Made by a program: the position numbers and the translations under genes. The notes beneath the pieces were generated by a model. It searched no databases. It saw only the letters and a program-made list of their open reading frames with translations, and had not been told where the DNA came from. A DNA stretch of 64,000 nucleotides. Origin: a virus. Shown piece by piece: positions 12,001 to 16,499 of the stretch. The stretch is taken from positions 1 to 64,000 of IMG/VR virus record IMGVR_UViG_3300046513_000343; one strand, written 5' to 3'. Numbering within the stretch: the stretch's first letter is position 1; each line of letters opens with the position of its first letter.

Positions 12001-15000
12001 GGCCAGGGTCGCCGGCGACGGCGTCATGGTCCATTTGCCGATGCCGGCGGGCGTCGGCTCGGGGGCGTGCCGCACGGTGGCGGGATCGACCCGCTTCTCG
12101 GTTTGCACATAGGTGTCCGGCGCGGCGAACAGCGCGGCGAACTCGTTGGTGATCGAGGCAAACTCGTCCACGCTCATGTCAAGCGGCACCAGGCCTGCAT
12201 CGACCGGCGCCAGCTCGTTGACCGGGCCGTTGTCAAACGGTCTGAACTTGTTGTTCGGGTCAAGCGGCTTACCCTCGTTGCGGGCGTGTTCCGGGGCGGT
12301 GCCGTTGTCGCGTTTGCCGGTAGCGGCGTTGGCGCGCGCCTCGATCAGGTCCTGCAGCTCGCCGTCCTCGCCGTCGTTCAGGCGCTCATCGACGGCGATC
12401 TGCTCGGCCATGCCTTCGCTGGCCTGGCCCGCCTCGATGGCCTTGCGGTAGCGCTCGTACTGCTCGCTGTGGGCGCCCTGCTGCGGCACATCGACCAGCC
12501 CGCCATCCTTGTACCATTGCTGGAACGCCATTTCTTTCGCCAGCGCGTTGCCCTTGACAATGCCGATGCGGCGATACAGTTCCGCGCGCAGCGCGTCCAC
12601 GCTGGCGTCTTTCTTGTCAACCGGCTGGCCCAGCAGCGTGCTCATAACGTCCTGGCGTGCCTTGGTATGCTGCACGCCGTCCATCTTGAACAGGTCGCCG
12701 GCGGCGCCCAGGTGCGTGTGCAGCTCGGTGCGCGCCTGCTCCAGTCGCGCCGTGGCACCGGGGGAGAGGTCGCCGCCGAAGTCGGCATAGCCGTCAGGCT
12801 GATCCTTGCGGTCGTTGCGCACGCGGAATGTCCCGCGCTCGTTCTCGAACAGCGCCTCGCCGGCGTCATTGGTGCCGACTGCCGTCGATTGTGCGATCAG
12901 GTCCGGCAGGTCGATCTGTTCTTTTGTGGCCGTAGTCGCCCCGGCCGGCGCCTTGACGCCCTGGCCGAGGGTGATCTGTTTGGTCGCATCGACGCCTGGG
13001 TGGGCGCGCGTATCGATGCCGAGGACGGTGGTGGCGAAGTCTTCCTCGCGCTCGATGGCATCCGGGTTGATGTTCTTGTGTTCGCGCTCGACCTGATAGC
13101 GGCGCGGCGCCAGGCCGTTCAGGGCGCTGCTGATGTCCTTGAGCTGCTTTTGCAGCTCGCGTGCCTCGGGCGCGTGGCGCGCATCGACCTCGCCATCCTT
13201 GAAGCCGAGCGCGGCCAGCTTGGGCGCGATCTCGTTCCAGCGCGCGACCGCGGCCTCGCCGATGGCGCGTGGCAAGGCGGGAATCGTGTTGATCTTCCCG
13301 GCCAGGCTGTCGTAGGTTTCCGGCGCGATGGCGACCGGCACCGGCGGCTTGCCCTCGCCGGCCTTGGTGTTGACGGCGATGCGCGCCTTTTCCTCGCGGT
13401 AGGCGATGTTCTGTTCGTTCAGCCGGCCCTGCTTGGCGTCCTGTTCGACACCCGTCTCGATGGCGTTGTGCATGCCTTCATCGCCTGCCTGTTGCAAGTT
13501 GATGAGCATGTTGCGAATGCGCGGGGCGAACGGCGAATCGTGCCAGGCGCGCGGCACGATTGCGGTGCCGGCCGGGGTATCAGGGGTTGCCGGGGTATCG
13601 GCAGCGGCTTCCGCGGGCGTAGTGGTGCCTGTCGGTTGTTCTGTTTGATCAATGGCAGCGCTGGCCGGCGCCTGCGGCTTGGCGTACCACTCGGCCACAT
13701 TCGGGCCATTCGCGGTCGAGCCGTCGCCGCGCATCATCGCGGTCGCCTTGAGGCGGCCGTCGAAGTTGTCCGGGTTGAACGGCGCTTTGGTGTCGCCGTT
13801 CTTCAGCCAGTCCTTCAGCTGCTCCGGCGTGGTCTCGGTGACGGCCTCGGCGCCCTGCCAGCCGGCGGCGTAGTTGTCCTGGTACAGCTCGCGCGCCGCT
13901 TCCGCGCTGTCCACGCCGGCGATGACCTTGTGTTCATCGAACTTGCCGGTCTTCGGGTCGATCTGGTCAACGACAAACACCTTCTGGCTGTCCGGGTTGT
14001 CGCCGACAAACACGTCCACCGGCGCGCCATCGGCGCCTACGGTGCCGGTGAAGCGGCCGTAGTGCGCCGTCATCAGCGACTCCCATGGGTTGTCGCTGTC
14101 CTTGCTGCGGCGGGTCGATCCCTTCGGATTCTCGATGCCGACCGGCAGGCCGAACAGCGTCGGGTGGCCCAGCTTGGCGTTGTCGGCGTCGATCTGCGCC
14201 AGGCTGGCCGGCGGGCGGTCGTTGAGCGGCGACGTGCTGGCCTCGTGCGCCGCCTCGTCAAAGGCGTTCTTGGGCACGATCGCCTCGGGCGTCACCTTGG
14301 CCGCGCCGACGTTGGTCGGCCCGGCCGGGAAGTCGGGCACGTCCGGGAACAGGTCGTCCTGCTGCTGTGCCGCCTGCTGTTTAGTCTGCTGGCCGCGCGC
14401 CTTGTACTCTGCGCGCCAGGCGTCAAACGCACCTTTGCCCTCGGGCGAGATCGGCGCCGGGATGCCGAGTGTGGCGCGCACGCCGTTGACCATGTTCGGC
14501 AGGTCGGCCGGCACCACGCCGGGCGCCTTGTCCTGAATCTGGCCGACCACCTGATTGACCGTCAGGCCGTCGCCAAACAAGCGCTCGATGGTGTCGGTCA
14601 GTCCCAGCGCGTCGGCGGTGTCGCGGTGGCGCTGGGCGTTGGCGTTCTGGTAGCCGTCGGCGGCCGGGCCGACCTGCACGCGCGGCGCGACTGCAGCGGC
14701 GCCATCTGCTCCAGCTGCAGCCGCGCCAGGGGCGGCCGGGGTCGCATCTGCGACCGTGCCGGCGCCAGCGGCAGGCGCCTCGCTGTCCAGGTGCGCATTG
14801 CCGCGCCCCTTCAAGGTGGCCAGCGTGGCGTCGGCCTGCTGCGTGAAGAAATCAATGGCCGGGCCGACCGGCATGCCGGCCACGCCCAGCTTGGCGGCCA
14901 CGGCCGGATCGGGGATGAACGCTGCCACCGGCGTCAGGTCGCGCTCGGAGGCCGGTACGTTCAGCAGTTCGGCGGCCGGGCCGGCGCCCAGCAGGCGCCC

Positions 15001-16497
15001 GATGTAGGTCTCGGCCGGCGTCGGCGCGCGCCCCAGCGCCTCGCCCAGCGTGTCGATGTCTTGTTTGAGGTAGGCTGCGGCCAGCTGGGCGCGCGTGGCC
15101 GGATCGCTCCACTGCTGCGCCGTCAGGTCCGGGTGCTGGGCCAGCAGCTCGGTCATCAGCTGGGCGCCGCCGTCGCCATGCGTGGCCAGCTGCGCGGCGG
15201 CCGGATCGACCCCCTGCCGCTCGGCTTCCTTGACGAACAAGTCGTCGGCGCCGTCAATGGTCACCGGCACGGCGGCGAACCTGCCCGCCACGTTCGGGTG
15301 CGGCACCGCCTGGTGCGGGATGCCGGAATCGCTGGTAAAGCTGTCGGCCTGCTTCTGCGCGAGGTCGAGGCTGCCGAACGGGAACAGCTGGCGCGCGCCG
15401 GGGACCAGGCTGGCCGCTTGCGTGAGCGGGCCGGGCGGCGCGGCGGGTGGCGGTGCTGGCGGTGGGGGGCTCTGGTCGCCAGCGGCATCCTGGCCACCGG
15501 CGCCTTGACCATCGGGATTGTGCGGTGCATCATGGCCGTGCAGGGGTCCCGCCACGGCGCCCATCAAGCCGCCGGCCAGCATGCCCTGTGCGCCCGCTTC
15601 GGCGGCGCCCTCGTCCCACGGTTTGCCCTGCGCCAGGTTTTGCGCCACCTGCTCCTGATACGACTGCCCCAGTTCCTGGCCGACGCCTTCGACCAGCGCG
15701 CCCTCGCCGATCTTGCGCAGGATGCCCTTATTCGCGCCGGTGGCGATCGCTGCCTCGCCGACCGGGCCAAGGTGCCCGGAAGCGGCCATGGTGGCGGCGT
15801 CGCCGATGCCCAGCCGGTTGGCCAGCTTGCCGGCGCCGAAGCCGATGAGGCCGGTCAGCGCGCCGGACGCGGCCAGGATCGCCGATTGGCCGGGCGTGAG
15901 GGTGCCGTTCGGGTCTTCCTGGCGCACCTGCTCGGCGTTCTGGCCGGCGGCGGTGGCGCCCTCGCCGATGGCGCCGGCGGCAATCGCGCCTTCCTTGGTG
16001 GCCAGGCTCGGCAGCGCTTTTATCGCGCCGCGCGAGATCACGCCGCCCGACAGAATGGTCGGCGCCGATTCGATTGCCTGATTGGCCACCGCCGACGGGT
16101 TCTGCAAGCCGGCGATGATCGTTGGCACTAAGCCCTTGGCCTCGGCCAGGTTGCGAATGGCAGACTGGCCTTCGGGCGAATAATGCTTGTCGAGCGCCGC
16201 TTTCCATTCCTTGGCGTGGAAGCCGGCCTGCTCGGCCAGCTTGCCGATCGCGCCCTCGGAGACCATGTCACCCAGGCCGAGGAAGGTTTCCGGCACGCCG
16301 ATCAGGCCCTTGGCCAGCGACAGGCCCATGTCGCCCGCGCGTGGCAGGACCTGCTGCATGGCGCTGCGCGGCGCCTGATAGTCGGGCGTGGTGTACTTGG
16401 CGAACGGGTCGGCGTCGGTCGCCGGCGCGGCCTGATCGGCAGCCGGCACGGCCGGCTTGACGTACTTGGCGAACGGGTCGAGGTCTTGATCAGCCAT
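1..16497 (-). CDS. Giant polyvalent (DarB-like) virion/anti-restriction protein, C-terminus cut by the window edge
   Basis: One uninterrupted frame gives at least 5,499 residues. Domains visible in order: two DPFAKY repeats (residues 7-35); hydrophobic Gly/Ala segment (about 130-290); transglycosylase-like segment (about 420-560) without catalytic Glu; inorganic-pyrophosphatase-like domain (about 780-900, DVFVGDNPDS); C5-methyltransferase-like domain (about 1619-1790, motif VPCTDF with Cys1679, ENP at 1724); N6-adenine methyltransferase (about 2500-2760, NPPF at 2684); SF2/SNF2 helicase (GAGKT near 3407, DESH near 3576, EQREGRIIRQGN near 3970); zinc peptidase motif HELYGH (4493-4498); EELQSDW motif near 4900; GHKL ATPase (about 5330-5450, FQNSFDA, DNGTGM, GGFGIAK). 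P1 DarB and Bcep22-type giant proteins are injected and protect DNA from restriction; a similar role here is inferred. Start ATG lies 3 bases after the transglycosylase stop. The C-terminus lies beyond base 1. Confidence 0.93.
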   Translation of the reverse strand, partial: MADQDLDPFAKYVKPAVPAADQAAPATDADPFAKYTTPDYQAPRSAMQQVLPRAGDMGLSLAKGLIGVPETFLGLGDMVSEGAIGKLAEQAGFHAKEWKAALDKHYSPEGQSAIRNLAEAKGLVPTIIAGLQNPSAVANQAIESAPTILSGGVISRGAIKALPSLATKEGAIAAGAIGEGATAAGQNAEQVRQEDPNGTLTPGQSAILAASGALTGLIGFGAGKLANRLGIGDAATMAASGHLGPVGEAAIATGANKGILRKIGEGALVEGVGQELGQSYQEQVAQNLAQGKPWDEGAAEAGAQGMLAGGLMGAVAGPLHGHDAPHNPDGQGAGGQDAAGDQSPPPPAPPPAAPPGPLTQAASLVPGARQLFPFGSLDLAQKQADSFTSDSGIPHQAVPHPNVAGRFAAVPVTIDGADDLFVKEAERQGVDPAAAQLATHGDGGAQLMTELLAQHPDLTAQQWSDPATRAQLAAAYLKQDIDTLGEALGRAPTPAETYIGRLLGAGPAAELLNVPASERDLTPVAAFIPDPAVAAKLGVAGMPVGPAIDFFTQQADATLATLKGRGNAHLDSEAPAAGAGTVADATPAAPGAAAAGADGAAAVAPRVQVGPAADGYQNANAQRHRDTADALGLTDTIERLFGDGLTVNQVVGQIQDKAPGVVPADLPNMVNGVRATLGIPAPISPEGKGAFDAWRAEYKARGQQTKQQAAQQQDDLFPDVPDFPAGPTNVGAAKVTPEAIVPKNAFDEAAHEASTSPLNDRPPASLAQIDADNAKLGHPTLFGLPVGIENPKGSTRRSKDSDNPWESLMTAHYGRFTGTVGADGAPVDVFVGDNPDSQKVFVVDQIDPKTGKFDEHKVIAGVDSAEAARELYQDNYAAGWQGAEAVTETTPEQLKDWLKNGDTKAPFNPDNFDGRLKATAMMRGDGSTANGPNVAEWYAKPQAPASAAIDQTEQPTGTTTPAEAAADTPATPDTPAGTAIVPRAWHDSPFAPRIRNMLINLQQAGDEGMHNAIETGVEQDAKQGRLNEQNIAYREEKARIAVNTKAGEGKPPVPVAIAPETYDSLAGKINTIPALPRAIGEAAVARWNEIAPKLAALGFKDGEVDARHAPEARELQKQLKDISSALNGLAPRRYQVEREHKNINPDAIEREEDFATTVLGIDTRAHPGVDATKQITLGQGVKAPAGATTATKEQIDLPDLIAQSTAVGTNDAGEALFENERGTFRVRNDRKDQPDGYADFGGDLSPGATARLEQARTELHTHLGAAGDLFKMDGVQHTKARQDVMSTLLGQPVDKKDASVDALRAELYRRIGIVKGNALAKEMAFQQWYKDGGLVDVPQQGAHSEQYERYRKAIEAGQASEGMAEQIAVDERLNDGEDGELQDLIEARANAATGKRDNGTAPEHARNEGKPLDPNNKFRPFDNGPVNELAPVDAGLVPLDMSVDEFASITNEFAALFAAPDTYVQTEKRVDPATVRHAPEPTPAGIGKWTMTPSPATLAALKDIENAPAQPLITMVEDSDARSKKEGKRHFRITANYTNRYDAAPLTYGALMTGEQMEDNVSRDSGRVGTKQGLAGGVAEMKAMWLELESAILDQDKWIDHATEQAENSKLRQQNSEKIILSLFDYTGEWGQPWADAGYNVIPIDIQNGIDVLDLNAEYLSENMGVEGDIHGMLIAVPCTDFAVAGAKHFAAKDADGRTESSKELVKASLSLVEELRPKFWALENPVSRIESLTGLPPARMSFNPNNFGHAYTKKTMLWGNFQTDLPLSPVDPVLGSKMHQKFGGSSQETKNARSETPRGFAAAFFMANNYADLTPEQRLTGDYPEASGAIATALKAGVPEKRVRKLMEQTYENYDTEAARNALIKEVAKLNKTTTDTQDANKAEPSQGADDVNAPKDDKPGLKKMQDAKAAKEKYGASGRAALAKMAARAHLSIDPADGKDSADLVSYFEKYYNAGRTGAAMPKVDVHPDDARAAYAAGKKDGPAKAAKAPAVAAPADRATIAQRYATELMRDGVTDEVKDFHLRFADDLLAKDAFGLKWITNGLNDKSKKVFAEVTGVKLPRAQGAAWEALKAWAGVTPEQERAVQAKEDAERAEKQQQKDDDAAENDAELQRFQVSATDTTKISGKQVIDERIADGYNAIENISKTPIPRYVLVNKELGRFYPLDKIGRKYAEVALRRLGKSELAQDTDGESLVSVEQAAADQAEHERELADAKAKGQTMASDDDLAHLFGKDQPAAAVDLDALLDDELKAALSDLGDVLGDVFGGVKKMSGPQRSAGDLLPALSKVVELLIRKGLRSFQQAIGTAARAMRGNDKTAPFVDQISPRQWKAAYNAVAEFHGGTDSEATVNDFSNDSVSAMTAAAEKGDNKASSNKEADHGQDFTGDQGAQALGGMAAEENAGPEGGGGIQSGHPDGGAESAAGNRRPDDAGVSGTRGGGSGAAEVHPAQAGAKGRLGVKGTGEKGTGVSKNDAAVRGEPGELTPPAPTIPALNFRITAALRLGQGGETEKFNDNLAAIRTLKAIEADNRRATPAEQALLARYVGWGGLAASFPNPETGKFRDGWAQRGADLEALLSKKEYTLARRSVLDSHYTSETVVAGMWQAAAHLGYQGGLALESSVGAGNFLGLMPATLGARTRFIGVEYDSLTARIAGLLYPQETILHSGFQNVPLPDGQFDLAIGNPPFGDQHLRFQFKPELNRFSIHNQFFLASLDAVKPGGLQIQVVSRYLMDAQDSSARIELAKRAKLLGAIRLPDTAFKENARTSVVTDIVFLQRHTDSEEAAMEAAFAAHQAKQGKTAEAERQRQELAAQVPAWIEVARVKDPLGGDAMPTGQYFAANPKMVLGTLERSGKMQFKNDITVRPDESRPLAAQLTDAIASLPQNVMLQEPSAVDVALERYANLADALQIALAGHEAGSIRLHNDGSLQQVTERETPNGQFELTRRTLTPDSPWSEQLQMNDRGQWYKVEAVKGEDGKSLKIMNGDQPTNRNVYERHVYADESHVPSTLRLGAAKYARLRQLVALRDALVDQLNLEAEDAPEQQIEGNRKELAEAYHTFVAAHGLISEPANSSLVANMPDGALVQALESGYRKAIDAKKAAATGEPVRAASAKPAAILSERVIVKYVPPTSADSLADAIAIQTAESGNVDIVRIASLLGKSEDEAVAEIEQAEHPLLFIDPETQGWVTRNDYLTGAVKRKLAAARAAGLGKNASELESVLPEQWGAENVTALLGSTWVPTAVYQDFLQHITGSAARVSFNRATNSFTVSAGPEVHAKEEEWGSDGISAAGIISDILNSRAIKIMMRTFDNKTVVDEERTKLALLKARAINNEFGDWMFADGERRKLLVETFNEKFNTRVGRQHDGSHLILPGKVPDAVISMRRHQKNVVWRGIVERFMLIDHAVGAGKTYSAIARAMERRRMGLAKKPMIVVPNHMVRQFTADTYRLYPGAKVLAAGNKDFEKSRRRKLFAKIATGDYDIVIVPHSSFGFIGIAPDTELRYLEQELQTAEAAIIEAQQAADEDPSQQGSTRKPFGVKEAERLRDKITARMDKIRGSQNKDKLLTFEQMGVDDLTIDESHEFKNLFYSSRLTNVKGMGNKAGSQKAFDLYNKVRVLRESPKGAVTFMTGTPISNSAVEMYTMMRYLAADELRDLGLEHFDAWRAQYVSNDAAWEPNETGRLKEVNRLGRTWSNMRSLMDLYYGFTDAVSNDDIKKAYREDNEGAEFPIPRVRGGDRQSVVIQPTAAQQAMLDHIMAAFDHLPGITDPYERNKERLRLMDRARKVSLDVRAIDPHNPSKEAGGKLEKIADEVTRLYQKWHADLGTQLVFLDRSVPKSKGDDKRVKEYDTLLAAQEQALLDDDEDAQRRIGEKLEAFDPDEMDALRQALAGGWNAYQQIKDNLIARGIPANEIRFVQEANNDEQKQALFDAVNDGRVRVLIGSTQRMGAGTNVQERLVGLHHADVTWKPSDIEQREGRIIRQGNALLEKYGMDKFEVEILAYATERTIDAKMWNLNATKLRTINGIRNYDGAFSMEFEDADSVSMAELAALASGDPLLLERVKLMADIDRLELLRRQYTRKMWGVVSQIEDAERDLKTMPAAIAGYQRDVDTLDKAWADVQAAVAQRTVEVEGKAYSTYKGAMDAVRASVLAQQAGNEDAKFTIKVGAKRATSMNGAHDAVNAALGDRFEASVDGQTLVQRVALQRIAAERATELANSLTKGEQKSVILGTMLGMPLELTVGRSQYFSFYGATLALQRADGSTLAAGNSSDGKDGQFSTALLAAPLIELERTADPDYFTRGIRSAKERIADAEKALPELLPKRDVPFAHQAELDEKMARLEDVIRQLSAKPQAAAANSAPAAPELTLTGDREPGPEPAPRLQRRAEDRKRRTEDPLFARAKNGQAGAVAQHPHPISDRALDTVIERIQAAFARRVGAALPVTIKPVRGMADLPPVLQAAARRQQLNLGKGVFFENTVYVVQQAHGTAEEVERTIFHELYGHAATASLFGGEWLAKQNALLKAIGGGAGLYRLAAANQIDLHDYAAGLQADTSLTDEQRRAIMMDELLAHLAEKKTVLRQKINEFIGAVRAWLRAHGFAKLAKYGNTDLAHLLADARKSLAAKATGRAGPAMPVFARDPDHAPVFYSTLARQIDKTVTKSASPLHWAETIMGTSFGQQGVKQDEIHWSGVLDWLNLQQQAGVKKVDKAQLLDYLAENGVRVSETMQGEPEPASDAGIAQRKSVFDQYQPQIDAANQRAWDHTLSSRENDEARDTLEELMTERDRAANDAYTLPADATSPGQYGQYQLPGGENYRELLLTLPQKAISTADFVTLDANGEPFGVHATEAEARNAARTIGGTYEAGASISREAVKFQSAHWTGVGNVLAHVRFNDRTDADGAKVLFIEELQSDWGQSGKRKGFAGPPATAQELRAAADAANEADLALDAARSLHAKYAGDVRYWNEKLTQLERDPRAEQQALASAHKALNEALEQKSAQVKVAEAASDALIEATRAQNALATKGNGIAPAPFVGKTEAWLSLAVKRMIAYAAQNGYDKVAFVNGKQSVERYSLEKHVKEIRVLLRPDGRYSVFGTVDDESPQRLTERAGVDAAGLADFIGQELGQRAVADLAAKDAAKRAGVQMYRVQSADGMPLDGKKYQLQMAQQLARAYGMQVVPDGKPLSNAVLDEPVDQTYSGADLRVGGEGMKTFYDKIVPNVVNDVLKKLGGGKVGPVTIDGQFSYDRLVAAGKATGKSQAELDAMPVQQRKALIDAQLRKMYPGQLGFAISDALREKALGGLPLFSRDEQRERATPGANVERLAGLLGPQLYGDMKQMGPVTVKELFQNSFDALKGALESGQLASGEINITTDPDARTITISDNGTGMTPAIINKAFLTIAGTNKETERSSGGFGIAKMLFLFGNDNLKLVTVRDGVEATLETTGAQLMKSFNDPTLAPDIVTSKTDAPSGTTVTVKIPDSFKNPSTGTSESINFPGQYEMNRVLDTS
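9045..9356 (-). CDS. Small charged helical protein, overprinted inside the giant gene
   Basis: A 103-residue frame that begins MDRTSLAIKARKHWEEW and ends MMRPFVANPEN. It lies entirely inside the giant gene but in a different frame. AAGGAGG at 9363-9369 (minus strand) stands 6 bases before the ATG, a textbook Shine-Dalgarno. The product has ordinary globular composition (charged, amphipathic helices, a central VVLPKFILLKPEP strand). The giant protein's own frame here encodes a Gly/Ala-rich, disorder-like linker (its residues 2381-2485), which is what a second, dominant frame would impose. Function unknown. It could be translated from the giant gene's mRNA and partner the adjacent methyltransferase-helicase part (inference). 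An alternative is that ancestral separate genes were fused by readthrough in the second frame. Confidence 0.75.
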   Translation of the reverse strand: MDRTSLAIKARKHWEEWLPKKTRDLKEAGEFNQAIQMAALKAQREIADLMMQGYQEHEAEEVVLPKFILLKPEPKDDWESRELAKREREYQKMMRPFVANPEN

Positions 16498-16499
16498 GG

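Noticed and set aside
11044-16131. Very long antisense open frame (1,695 codons) on the plus strand
   Set aside because: Mirror of the giant minus-strand gene in GC-rich DNA. No ribosome site, odd composition (Arg/Ala/Gly/Leu), and the minus frame shows real domains.
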